Source of the DNA: Halothermothrix sp.
GTDB lineage: Bacteria; Bacillota; Halanaerobiia; DY22613
Direction: 5' to 3'
Assembly: GCA_016841825.1 (NCBI GenBank)
Contig: JAENYK010000006.1
Coordinates: 1-64,000 of the forward strand
DNA: 64,000 nucleotides
Both the position numbers and the translations under genes were made by a program. A model generated the notes under the pieces. That model was not told the origin of the DNA. It saw only the letters and a list, made by a program, of their open reading frames with translations, and ran no database searches. This document shows, in pieces, positions 25,721 to 34,258 of this stretch; position 1 is the first letter of the stretch, and every line of letters begins with the position of its first letter.

Positions 25721-26071
25721 TCTTCAGAGAAACGATCTCTATATCATTTGATTTATGTAATATCTGGAAAAGATGGACATTAAAAAATATTGATGGTCTC
25801 CTTTCCTTGAAGACGATTGATCCTTAGTATCTTTTTTTGGGAAGGTTAACAAAAATATTATTGAAGCGAATTTGCGTGAACTTAACAAGCATTCTCTGAT
25901 CTGACAGGGAATGCTTTCTTTTGTTAAAGTTAACCTTATATTAACAATATTAATAAATAATTAACATTAATTCACAGGTATCCTCTTCCCATTTCCCGAA
26001 ATCTAATATACTTAGATCTAATATCGTAAATTTATTCTATAGAACAGACTATAATGGGGGAGGAATTATTT
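25721..26071. promoter_or_regulatory. Intergenic region with hairpin and repeated TTAACA motifs
   Basis: A hairpin AAGCATTC/GAATGCTT with a T-rich tail (25887-25922) may end the EFR1 transcript. It is followed by TTAACC (25930), TTAACA (25941), TTAACA (25961) and TTCACA (25971), spaced about 10-11 bases or multiples. This pattern is reminiscent of Firmicute PhoP boxes. No gene is present. Confidence 0.4.
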
Positions 26072-27646
26072 ATGCGAAAAAACTATTTGCGGAGATTTTT
26101 GGTTTTATCTACTGTCATCTTGATTTTGTTTCTATTTATCGGATGCGGTCTTAAAGAGCATTTCATTATTTTATCAGGTTCAGAGAACGAAACTTTGGAA
26201 CCGATAATTCAGGAATTCGCCCGTAAAAACAATGTTGATATTGAGATGGAGTACAAAGGTTCAGTAGATATTATGCTGGAGTTGGGAAACCCAGATATTA
26301 CATATGATGCAGTCTGGCCTGCCAATAGTTTGTGGATCTCATTAGGTAACACAAACCATCTGGTCAAACACGAACAATCTATTATGACTTCACCGGTAGT
26401 TTTTGGAATTCGTAGAAGTCTTGCTGAACAGCTGGGTTTTGTCGGCAGAGAGGTATCGGTTAAAGAAATCCTGCAGGCTATTCAGCAAAAAAAACTAAAA
26501 TTTATGATGACATCTGCTACTCAGTCTAACTCCGGAGCCAGTGCTTATATCGGTTTTCTTTATGCACTATTAGATAATCCGGATATTATCTATAGAGAAG
26601 ATCTCTATCAATCTGAACTACAATCTCAGATTAGGGAATTACTTGCTGGAATACATCGTTCCTCAGGAAGTTCTGGTTGGCTAAAGGATCTATTCCTGAA
26701 AGGTGACTATGACGCCATGATTAATTACGAAGCAATGATGATCGAGGCTAACAAAGAACTTATTCGGCAGGGTAAAGAAACATTATATATTATTTATCCC
26801 TTTGATGGATTGGTCATGGCAGATTCTCCTCTGGGTTATGTAAATCGTGGAGAGAAGAAAAAGGAAGAGATTTTCCTTAAACTTCAGGAATATCTTCTAT
26901 CACAGAAGGTTCAGGACAAAATATTGGCTCAAGGAAGACGGACTGGTTTTGCCAGCAGTTCTAAAGGTGATAAAGCAGTGTTTAATCCTGAGTGGGGGAT
27001 CGATACTGAGAGAATTCTTTCACCGATTAGATTGCCTTCAGGTGAGGTCATTCAGGAAGCACTGTATCTCTATCAGACTCAATTCAAAAAACCATCATAT
27101 ACGATCTTTTGTTTAGATTTCTCCGGAAGCATGTCAGGTGAGGGTGAGCGGCAGTTGAAAGAAGCGATGAGAGTTCTCTTTGATCAGGAGATAGCAAGAA
27201 AATACATGCTCCAGTTTGGGCAGGATGATCGGATTGTAGTTATTCCTTTTAGCGACCATCTTTATGGAGCCTGGGAGGTTCAGGGAAACAATCAGCAAGA
27301 TTTACAGAACTTATATCAGCAGATTAACAACCTCTCTCCACAGGGAAATACCGATATTTACAGTCCGGTGATTGCAGGATTGGCTAAGATGAAACAGACT
27401 GGAACAGAGCAGTTTATTCCTGCGATTATATTAATGACAGATGGGCAGTCCAATACAGGTCAAAATTTCACTAGTCTGGCTAGTTATTGGGAGATGATGG
27501 GCAAAGATATTCCCGTTTTTTCCATTCTATTTGGAAAAGCTTCTGAAAGCCAATTGGAAGAGATTGCAGAACAGACCCGGGCCAGAGTTTTTGACGGCAA
27601 AACCGATCTGATTAATGCCTTCAAAAAAGCTAGGGGGTATAATTAA
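26072..27646 (+). CDS. Lipoprotein fusing a solute-binding domain and a VWA domain
   Basis: 524 residues from the ATG at 26072 behind GGGGGAGG; the ATG at 26054 overlaps that ribosome binding site. A lipobox (LFIGC, Cys about 25) makes it a surface lipoprotein. Residues 35-310 form a type 2 periplasmic-binding fold (LSGSENETLEPIIQEFA...). Residues 345-520 form a von Willebrand A domain with MIDAS DFSGSMSGEG near 349. First gene of a four-gene operon with XpaC, a second binding protein and TelA. Ligand unknown; the co-transcribed XpaC and TelA suggest an envelope stress function. Confidence 0.8.
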   Translation: MRKNYLRRFLVLSTVILILFLFIGCGLKEHFIILSGSENETLEPIIQEFARKNNVDIEMEYKGSVDIMLELGNPDITYDAVWPANSLWISLGNTNHLVKHEQSIMTSPVVFGIRRSLAEQLGFVGREVSVKEILQAIQQKKLKFMMTSATQSNSGASAYIGFLYALLDNPDIIYREDLYQSELQSQIRELLAGIHRSSGSSGWLKDLFLKGDYDAMINYEAMMIEANKELIRQGKETLYIIYPFDGLVMADSPLGYVNRGEKKKEEIFLKLQEYLLSQKVQDKILAQGRRTGFASSSKGDKAVFNPEWGIDTERILSPIRLPSGEVIQEALYLYQTQFKKPSYTIFCLDFSGSMSGEGERQLKEAMRVLFDQEIARKYMLQFGQDDRIVVIPFSDHLYGAWEVQGNNQQDLQNLYQQINNLSPQGNTDIYSPVIAGLAKMKQTGTEQFIPAIILMTDGQSNTGQNFTSLASYWEMMGKDIPVFSILFGKASESQLEEIAEQTRARVFDGKTDLINAFKKARGYN

Positions 27647-28239
27647 TGAAGGAAATTTTGGCAGGCATAATCGGCGGAATAACATTTATCATTTTTCTGA
27701 TACTTTTGAAAATAAATTTTATTTGGGCAATTTGTACAGGGGTTGGTGGCTATTTGGGAACCATCTTACTGTTTCCAACCAAAAAGTCCTTAGAGGTGGA
27801 ACTCAATCTTCAGGGAGTCTCAATGGAAGATGTTCAGCGAATAATTTCCGAAGGTAATCAAAAAATTAAAACAATTCGCTCCTATAGTATTAAAATAAAC
27901 AATTCCAATGTCAGAAAAAAGATAGAGGAGATTTGCTCTGTTGCGGATAAAATCATCGAAGATCTGCGGGTTGACCCTAAAGATGTGAAGGCTGCACGTA
28001 AATTTTTCACCTATTATCTTGATGCGACAACCCGAATCATCCAACGTTATGTGGAGCTTTCCGGGCATGGATTAAATTCTGCGGAATTGATAAAAGCTTT
28101 ACAGAAGGTTGAAGATCTGTTGGATACCATTAAACAGACTTTTGAAAGTCAGCTGGAAAAACTTCTGGAAGATGATCTTTTTGATCTGGAGGCTGAGCTG
28201 AAGCTATTGGAGAATACCATCAAATCGGAGGGGTTATAG
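27646..28239 (+). CDS. XpaC-family membrane protein
   Basis: 197 residues with two N-terminal transmembrane segments (about 5-22 and 25-42) and a long cytoplasmic helical region. This matches the 5-bromo-4-chloroindolyl phosphate hydrolysis (XpaC) family. Its start overlaps the preceding stop. In Bacillus subtilis xpaC is paired with a TelA homologue (yaaN), and the same pair occurs here with one gene in between. Biochemical role unknown. Confidence 0.75.
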   Translation: MKEILAGIIGGITFIIFLILLKINFIWAICTGVGGYLGTILLFPTKKSLEVELNLQGVSMEDVQRIISEGNQKIKTIRSYSIKINNSNVRKKIEEICSVADKIIEDLRVDPKDVKAARKFFTYYLDATTRIIQRYVELSGHGLNSAELIKALQKVEDLLDTIKQTFESQLEKLLEDDLFDLEAELKLLENTIKSEGL

Positions 28240-28240
28240 G

Positions 28241-29311
28241 ATGAAGAGTAGATATATAGGAATAATTATTTTAGTAGTAATCATTATTGTTGGTACTGTG
28301 GTTTATTTAGGAGGCAATACCAGATCTCAAGTTACACTCAAAGGTTATGTCGGCGGTGAAAAGATTGGTTTTCTAAAGGATAAAGAGGTTCAAAAAATTT
28401 TGAACAAACAGTATGGAATTGATCTGAATTATACAAAGGCAGGTTCGATTGAGATGGTCAAAGAAGATCCTGGTGATAATAATTTTCTCTTTCCATCGAG
28501 TCAAACAGCATTGGAGATATTTAAAGAGGAGAAAGGGCAGCATTTAGTTAAGAGTGAGAACATTTTTAACTCACCGCTAGTTATTTATAGTTGGGATATT
28601 GTTGTTGATGCTCTATTAAGGTTAGGAATTGTTGAACAGGTCAATAATTCATATTATATAGTTGATTTTCCCCGATTAATCGACCTAATAATAGAGAACC
28701 AAAAATGGTCTGACATTGGACTTAGTGAACTTTACGGCAGTATCGTGATCTTCTCTACTGATCCAACCAAATCTAATTCAGGCAATATGTTTGCCGGACT
28801 TCTGGCAAATATCTTAAACAATGGAGAGGTTGTGACTGAAACGACAGTACAAAAGGTTCTTCCAACAATTCAAAGTTTTTTCAAACGGTTAGGCTATCTG
28901 GAACATTCTTCATCTGATCTGTTTGAACAATACTTACGTACAGGTGTTGGAGCCAAACCCATGATTGTCGGTTATGAGAATCAGATTGTTGAGTTTGCTG
29001 CAGATAATCCTGATACCTGGGCCAGCGTCAAAGAACGTATGAGAATTCTCTATCCAATCCCCACAGTCTGGAGTGCTCACCCGGTGATTGCTTTAGACAA
29101 ACATGGCACAGATTTGATTACAGCATTGGAGAATCCAACACTACAGCAGATAGCCTGGGAAAAACATGGGTTTAGAACAGGCCTGATCGGGGTGCAGAAT
29201 GATCCCCGGGTTCTGGATATTGTGGGAATTCCAGAGCATATTGATAAAGTTATACCAATGCCGCATCCCACTGTGATGCAGATGATTATTGATGCTCTTG
29301 AAGAAAATTAG
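28241..29311 (+). CDS. Membrane-anchored solute-binding-like protein
   Basis: 356 residues. An uncleaved-looking N-terminal membrane segment (5-25) precedes a periplasmic-binding fold resembling the N-terminal half of the VWA lipoprotein two genes upstream (compare ...SSTDPTKSNSGNMFAGLLANIL with its TSATQSNSGASAYIGFLYALL). It is probably a paralogue without the VWA part. It follows the XpaC gene by one base, so the genes are co-translated. Confidence 0.7.
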   Translation: MKSRYIGIIILVVIIIVGTVVYLGGNTRSQVTLKGYVGGEKIGFLKDKEVQKILNKQYGIDLNYTKAGSIEMVKEDPGDNNFLFPSSQTALEIFKEEKGQHLVKSENIFNSPLVIYSWDIVVDALLRLGIVEQVNNSYYIVDFPRLIDLIIENQKWSDIGLSELYGSIVIFSTDPTKSNSGNMFAGLLANILNNGEVVTETTVQKVLPTIQSFFKRLGYLEHSSSDLFEQYLRTGVGAKPMIVGYENQIVEFAADNPDTWASVKERMRILYPIPTVWSAHPVIALDKHGTDLITALENPTLQQIAWEKHGFRTGLIGVQNDPRVLDIVGIPEHIDKVIPMPHPTVMQMIIDALEEN

Positions 29312-29414
29312 ATCTTATTCAACTATATTTTGCCGGAGAAGTAAACAATTTATTAATAAAAATGTGATCTTGAAAGATCAGAGTTTTTACGATAAACAAT
29401 GAGAGGTGAATGAC

Positions 29415-30506
29415 ATGTCTATAGAAAATAATCAAGTAGCTAATGTCCAAAATTCAAAGTTAGCCAATGAAACTTTGAATGCTGAGGAGAAGAAAAAGAT
29501 TGATGAGATTGCCAATCAGATCGACTTAAAAGATTCTCAGTTCGTATTACAATATGGTGTGGGAATTCAAAGTAAGATATCCGGTTTTGCTGACACTGTA
29601 CTATCAGATATTCGGGCAAAAGATGCCGATTATGTAGGTGAGATTTTAACTGATCTAATGTTGAAGGTTAAGGATGTGGATGTGTCCGGATTAGGTACAG
29701 GTGAAGGATTTTTGACAAAGATTCCTTTGCTTGGTTCGATGATCAGTGCTTCCAGGAAATTTGTAGCCAAATATCAAAAACTGAGTGTTGAGATCGAGAG
29801 AATTATTGAGGAATTGGATAAAGCAAAAATGCAATTATTAATGGATATTACCATGTTGGACAACCTTTATCAGAAAAATGTGGAGTATTTCAAAGAACTA
29901 GATATCTATATCCATGCGGGAGAGATGAAACTCAAAGAGATAAATGAACAGGTAATTCCAACCATGCAGGTAGAGATCCAAAATTCTTCAGATGCTATGG
30001 ATGCTCAGCGATTGAAAGATTTAACTCAACTGGTAAATCGCTTTGAGAAAAAGATTCATGATCTCAAATTAAGCAAAATGATCACCATTCAAACTGCCCC
30101 GCAGATCAGATTAATTCAGAATAATAATGAGGTTCTGGTAGAAAAAATTCAGAGTTCTATCCTGAATACTATTCCACTGTGGAAAAATCAGATAGTTATT
30201 GCCGTCAGTTTGATGCGTCAAAAAAGAGCATTAGAGGTACAAAAAGAGGTAACAGACACAACCAACGATCTTTTGTTGCGAAACTCTGAGCTGCTAAAAG
30301 ACAGTACTATAGGTGTTGCCAGGGAATCTGAGCGAAGTATTGTGGAGATTGAGACTTTAAAGAAAGTAAACGATGATTTGATTAAAACTTTAGAGGAGAC
30401 TCTAAAAATTCAGGAAGAGGGAAAAACTAAGCGCCAGCAAGCAGAGATTGAATTGTCAAAATTAGAACAGGAGTTAAAGAATAAATTGGCTAATTTAAAG
30501 AATTAA
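29415..30506 (+). CDS. TelA/KlaA-family toxic anion resistance protein
   Basis: 363 residues from the ATG at 29415, seven bases after GAGAGGTG; an in-frame GTG at 29406 is less likely. It is almost wholly helical with the family pattern of TelA proteins (...LLDITMLDNLYQKNVEYFKELDIYIHAGEMKL...). Such proteins are linked to tellurite, phage and cell-envelope stress resistance, but the mechanism is unknown. Last gene of the operon, closed by a strong terminator. Confidence 0.85.
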   Translation: MSIENNQVANVQNSKLANETLNAEEKKKIDEIANQIDLKDSQFVLQYGVGIQSKISGFADTVLSDIRAKDADYVGEILTDLMLKVKDVDVSGLGTGEGFLTKIPLLGSMISASRKFVAKYQKLSVEIERIIEELDKAKMQLLMDITMLDNLYQKNVEYFKELDIYIHAGEMKLKEINEQVIPTMQVEIQNSSDAMDAQRLKDLTQLVNRFEKKIHDLKLSKMITIQTAPQIRLIQNNNEVLVEKIQSSILNTIPLWKNQIVIAVSLMRQKRALEVQKEVTDTTNDLLLRNSELLKDSTIGVARESERSIVEIETLKKVNDDLIKTLEETLKIQEEGKTKRQQAEIELSKLEQELKNKLANLKN

Positions 30507-30534
30507 TCTATTAGATTAAGGATAGAGAAATTGA

Positions 30535-30572
30535 AAAAGATCTTCCCAGAGAAACAGGAAGATCTTTTCTTT
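30535..30572 (+). terminator. Terminator after the telA operon
   Basis: AAAAGATCTTCC pairs perfectly with GGAAGATCTTTT, followed by a T-rich tail. The A-tract on the left would also work for the minus-strand microproteins. Confidence 0.9.
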
Positions 30573-30582
30573 TCAATAATTA

Positions 30583-30657
30583 TTAGCAACAGCAGCAGAC
30601 TATGATAACTACCAGAAGAAGTAACAGGCAAGTTCCACTTTCACCAAAGAAACCCAT
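30583..30657 (-). CDS. 24-residue hydrophobic cysteine-ended microprotein
   Basis: ATG with an excellent ribosome binding site (AGGAGGGGAGG). The product begins MGFFGESG, has a run of about ten Leu/Val/Ile and ends in four cysteines. The layout (short Gly/Ser head, hydrophobic tail) resembles YjcZ-type and related spore-associated microproteins of Firmicutes. It is the second gene of a minus-strand pair. Confidence 0.6.
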   Translation of the reverse strand: MGFFGESGTCLLLLLVVIIVCCCC

Positions 30658-30705
30658 TTGTTCCTCCCCTCCTTTTTTTAATCAATTTATTTCTACCAAC
30701 TCATA

Positions 30706-30798
30706 TTAGTCACAGAAACAGATTAAAAAGAAGACTAAAAGTAAGATTATCCATAAAAAAATATTTTCATTATCAAAAAAACTCGCACTATGACCCAA
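30706..30798 (-). CDS. 30-residue hydrophobic microprotein
   Basis: TTG start seven bases behind AAGGGGGG. A polar head (MGHSASFFDNEN) is followed by one membrane segment and the end CFCD. It has the same plan as the microprotein downstream, so the two are probably tandem paralogues in one transcript. The TTG start lowers certainty. Confidence 0.5.
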   Translation of the reverse strand: MGHSASFFDNENIFLWIILLLVFFLICFCD

Positions 30799-31049
30799 TT
30801 ACATTCCCCCCTTACATCGAACAACTATCTTATGATTTATCTATTTTGTAATCTCCAAGATTATAGAATTAGAGTTTTGCTAATTATAGTATACTATATG
30901 AGTATATAGCAATTTGGTGAATAATATATGGCGTAGAGTATGTATACAACAATATTTTTATATATAAAATATGCTATATGCAAATTCATGATTTAAGTTG
31001 TTCTGGCTCAATTTTGGTTTTCCTTAATTCTTTTTAAAGACCATCTATC

Positions 31050-31078
31050 TTGACATAGTTTTATATTTATGCTATAAT
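31050..31078 (+). promoter_or_regulatory. Perfect consensus sigma-A promoter
   Basis: TTGACA (31050-31055), 17-base spacer, TATAAT (31073-31078). It drives only a very short unit ending at the terminator at 31228-31276. Confidence 0.85.
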
Positions 31079-31122
31079 GAAATTTAATAACAATGAAAAA
31101 CTGATTAAAAGGAGGGATACTT

Positions 31123-31197
31123 ATGATGAAGAAATGGGAGCTTGACCATAAAATTGAAACATATTTAGAAGATATTACCAAGAGAAAGTCAATGTAA
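31123..31197 (+). CDS. 24-residue charged small protein
   Basis: ATG behind AAGGAGGG gives a short helical, charged product starting MMKKWELDHKIETYL. Past its stop, another frame reads on as FEQERDTLKVDEEGNLLSRG, which looks coding. The gene may therefore be a frameshifted remnant of a protein of about 50 residues rather than an intact 24-residue one. Confidence 0.45.
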   Translation: MMKKWELDHKIETYLEDITKRKSM

Positions 31198-31227
31198 GAT
31201 GATGAGTTTTTGAACAAGAACGTGATA

Positions 31228-31276
31228 CCCTTAAAGTAGATGAAGAAGGAAATCTACTTTCAAGGGGATTTTTTTT
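31228..31276 (+). terminator. Terminator of the small transcription unit
   Basis: CCCTT-A-AAGTAGAT pairs with ATCTACTT-TC-AAGGG (a 13-pair stem with a small internal loop), followed by eight T. Confidence 0.85.
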
Positions 31277-31303
31277 GCCCTATTTTCCGATAGACTTCAG
31301 TTG

Positions 31304-32221
31304 CTAATTTATCTCCGGACAACCTTCAAATTCACAGTATGGATTATTGACAAAATTTTCAAAGACGTCAAATTTTTTTAAAATACGTTCATTTAACCTT
31401 GTCTCGAATTCATGAAGAGAGCAGTAGTGAATATTCCACAGCTTGTTGATAATTTTCCGTTGTTTTGCGAGATTAGGAATAAAGTGTTGTTCGTTTTGGA
31501 TAATCCATTCTAAGAGTTTTTGTGGGTCATCATAGATGTTTTTATCAATCTTATCATATTTACACACATTGAAGTACGAATCTTCTCCAACATTGATGAT
31601 TAGATTATAAATCTCGATTTTGAGATCGAGTCCAGTGTACAATTCTTTTTTTATTGTCTCAATTTGTCTTTCATTTTGTTTGTATGGGCTTTCCTGAAAA
31701 CCATTGGGAGTTAACCACTCATTATCTTCGATTTTGCCACTGATTAACCCTGGCCATTTCTTGACTTCAATGGCATAAATATTACCGCTGGGACCGATGA
31801 TCACTGAATCAACCTGATTTAAATCATCCCGATTATCAGGGAGATATAGATTATTTAAAATTTTAAAACCATCATCTTCAATAACTTTCTGGATAACTTC
31901 GATAAAGTGAATCTCTCCTTCATCACCAACCAATTTTGTTCTATCAAAACTTTGGATACAACTTTCCGGATAAGAGATAAGAGAATTTAATTCCTTATGG
32001 ATTCTGAATAATCTATTAAAAAACAACAACAAACTGATAATACATGTCCATCCCACAAGAGCTTTATTAAAAGCTACGAGAACCACAGCCAGAATCAATC
32101 CCAATAGAGCTAAAATCATATAAATCCGGTTAATTCTAAGTGACCTGGAAAAATAATTCCAGACATCGGCAAATCCAGGAGAATAATTTTTTGAATGCAA
32201 TCCTTTCAACATCTGTGCCAT
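31304..32221 (-). CDS. NERD-domain membrane protein
   Basis: 305 residues; the start is chosen because CTGGAGG precedes that ATG, whereas the longer reading has no ribosome binding site. Two transmembrane segments near residues 30-70 precede a nuclease-related (NERD) domain. Its core shows GDEGEIHFIEVI, then QVDSVIIGPSGNIYAIEVKKWPGLISG with the D...E.K pattern of the restriction-endonuclease fold. Substrate unknown; NERD proteins are often thought to act on nucleic acids. Confidence 0.8.
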   Translation of the reverse strand: MAQMLKGLHSKNYSPGFADVWNYFSRSLRINRIYMILALLGLILAVVLVAFNKALVGWTCIISLLLFFNRLFRIHKELNSLISYPESCIQSFDRTKLVGDEGEIHFIEVIQKVIEDDGFKILNNLYLPDNRDDLNQVDSVIIGPSGNIYAIEVKKWPGLISGKIEDNEWLTPNGFQESPYKQNERQIETIKKELYTGLDLKIEIYNLIINVGEDSYFNVCKYDKIDKNIYDDPQKLLEWIIQNEQHFIPNLAKQRKIINKLWNIHYCSLHEFETRLNERILKKFDVFENFVNNPYCEFEGCPEIN

Positions 32222-32473
32222 GAGAAAACCTCCAGATTTATGATTATTATATTTCTTATCCTTTCCACTACAGTCGGTAATCATTCCCTAAATATGTCTC
32301 TGTTGATACAAACATTTCATCAGTAATTGTCAAAGCGGATTTAGCAGTTTACCCTTGACTAATGTGGACAAAGCTATCGTTTAATAAACAGATAAAAATT
32401 ATAATTAGTACCTTGCAATAAACAATACCGTGTGTTATACTGATATTAGATACTCTATGATCGAGGTGAGATT

Positions 32474-33271
32474 ATGGAAACCAAAGAATTTTATCGTCTG
32501 GTAATTTATGGTGATTCGATTACAAAAGGAATCGTCTTTGATGAGAAGCAGGAAAAATATGTTAAAACCAAAGAGAGTTTTGCTGATATTTTGACAAAAG
32601 AGTTTCGGGGAATGATTCATGCTGTAGGGAAGTTTGGGAATACGATTATTGGTGCTACAGAAAAGCTTCAGAACCTGGTTCTCAAGAAGAATCCAGACAT
32701 TGTACTTCTCGAGTTTGGAGGTAATGATTGTGATTTTGATTGGGAGGAGATTGCACGCCATCCATTGCATGAACATACTCCCAAAACTGATCTCAATGTT
32801 TTTCGTGAGAAGCTGATCAACATAATCGAGATATTACGTAATAAAAATATCATTCCAGTTTTGATGAGTCTGCCACCTCTTGATGCAGATAGATATTTCA
32901 AATGGATCAGCAAAAATGATTCAGATTGTGGTAAAAACATTCTGACCTGGCTTGAATCTATCTCCAGAATTTATTGGTGGCATGAGAGGTATAATGCAGC
33001 AATTCTGAATATAGCTGAAGAGACTAATACTCAATTTATAGACGTACGTGGTGCTTTTTTGCAGAAAGATGATTTTCGCAAATATATCTGTCCGGACGGT
33101 ATCCACCCTAATGAACAGGGTCATGAACTTATTGCGACAAAGATAATTGAGTATACAAGAAGTAGATATGATTTTCTTATTAACAAAGTTACAACTACTC
33201 AGTCTGAAGGAGATAGGCCAATATTTGAATCTACTGGACTACCCACCATCTATGTTAAAGCTAAAAGGTAG
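32474..33271 (+). CDS. SGNH/GDSL hydrolase
   Basis: 265 residues with block I GDSITKG near residue 13 (catalytic Ser), block III GGND near 82 and block V DGIHPNEQGH near 208 (Asp-His). This is an intracellular esterase or lipase-like enzyme; there is no signal peptide. Substrate not predictable. Likely an independent gene with GAGGTGAG upstream. Confidence 0.9.
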   Translation: METKEFYRLVIYGDSITKGIVFDEKQEKYVKTKESFADILTKEFRGMIHAVGKFGNTIIGATEKLQNLVLKKNPDIVLLEFGGNDCDFDWEEIARHPLHEHTPKTDLNVFREKLINIIEILRNKNIIPVLMSLPPLDADRYFKWISKNDSDCGKNILTWLESISRIYWWHERYNAAILNIAEETNTQFIDVRGAFLQKDDFRKYICPDGIHPNEQGHELIATKIIEYTRSRYDFLINKVTTTQSEGDRPIFESTGLPTIYVKAKR

Positions 33272-33669
33272 GAGCTTCTGCATCAGCCTACTAATAAGTG
33301 GGTCTTACGCGGTCTCCGGAAAGAATTGTGGTTGGTGATTTTGCATCCCCCGATAGATGCAGTTCACTCTCTCATCTGCAGAGGGCAGGGGGCTTTTACC
33401 TATAGAGATCTCTCATGATATTGAGTTGGAAGGGTATGATCAGATACCTTTTATGAAAATAGATAGGTGATAAGACGAATTATTTAACGACATTTCAGAA
33501 GGAATGTCTCCCGGCTTCTATAGATGGAAGTATGAATAACTAAATGATGTTTACTTTAGTGAAAGGACAAATCCTTTTCTGAAGTTGTTAAACCCGGGTA
33601 TTAACAGCTTGTTGTTAATGTGACTTAATCCCATGATGTTTTGTCTTATCGCCTATCTTTAATATAACT
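33272..33669. other. Intergenic, no gene seen
   Basis: 400 bases between convergent genes. There are small hairpins (for example GCATC/GATGC at about 33343-33360) but no clear terminator, ORF or known element. Base composition is slightly richer in GC than the flanks up to 33420. Confidence 0.4.
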
Positions 33670-34122
33670 CTATTCTTTAATTGGTAGAAATATAGCTATT
33701 GGGTGTATCTCAAAAGAATGTTCTTCCAGCCATTGGTGTTGTCCAAAGTCATACTCGGAGTTTTCACACCAATTATTAATAGCTTGCCAGTAAGCGGGGA
33801 GTTCTTCGCCGCTCTGAATGTCTATGTATGCAGCAGCATACAACCCTCCAGGAAAATCTACCAGGCTTACATTGTCACCAGTTTCTACTTCATAGCCGAC
33901 CGAGACTAAAAACTCATATCCATATTTGGTACTTCCGGCAGATGGGTTGGGATTATTATAACCAAAAATTCTGCTCTTTCCCGGTTCAAAAGTGATATTG
34001 TTATCTTTAATCCATGTCAGAAGTTTGCTATGAGCCTCATCTTCTGGATGTTCCCCAAACCCATAAATACTAACCATTCTCAACGGTTCTAATTTAACAA
34101 TTTTTACATCAATTTTTTTCAT
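33670..34122 (-). CDS. GyrI-like / AraC effector-binding domain protein
   Basis: 150 residues forming a single GyrI-like small-molecule-binding domain (VKIVKLEPLRMVSIYGFGEHPEDEA...FPGGLYAAAYI...). There is no DNA-binding domain. It is divergent from a WYL-type regulator with an operator between them, so it is probably the regulator's target; in this family such proteins bind or modify small toxic molecules. Confidence 0.75.
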   Translation of the reverse strand: MKKIDVKIVKLEPLRMVSIYGFGEHPEDEAHSKLLTWIKDNNITFEPGKSRIFGYNNPNPSAGSTKYGYEFLVSVGYEVETGDNVSLVDFPGGLYAAAYIDIQSGEELPAYWQAINNWCENSEYDFGQHQWLEEHSFEIHPIAIFLPIKE

Positions 34123-34184
34123 TGATAATCCTCCCAGCGTTTTTATTATATCAGTGCACTGTACAAGTGAATTATAGCATTAAA

Positions 34185-34215
34185 TACTGACAACCAGTGT
34201 CAGTAATGTTATAAT
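34185..34215 (+). promoter_or_regulatory. Promoter with palindromic operator of the WYL regulator
   Basis: CTGACA (34187-34192), 17-base spacer, TATAAT (34210-34215). TACTGACA and TGTCAGTA form an 8-base inverted repeat with a 5-base centre (34185-34205) over the -35 and spacer. CAGTGCACTG at 34152-34161 is a second palindrome towards the divergent gene. Confidence 0.7.
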
Positions 34216-34258
34216 AATATTTAAGTTATTAAAGAATTTTTGATAAAGGAGATTATGT

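Noticed and set aside
31008-31217. Minus-strand ORF over the small promoter unit
   Set aside because: It is antisense to a perfect promoter, ribosome binding site and small ORF, and shows no coding features.
33330-33420. Fourth copy of the dispersed repeat
   Set aside because: It shares short strings such as GTTCAC but not the CCTTGTTCTACTTC core or the hairpins.
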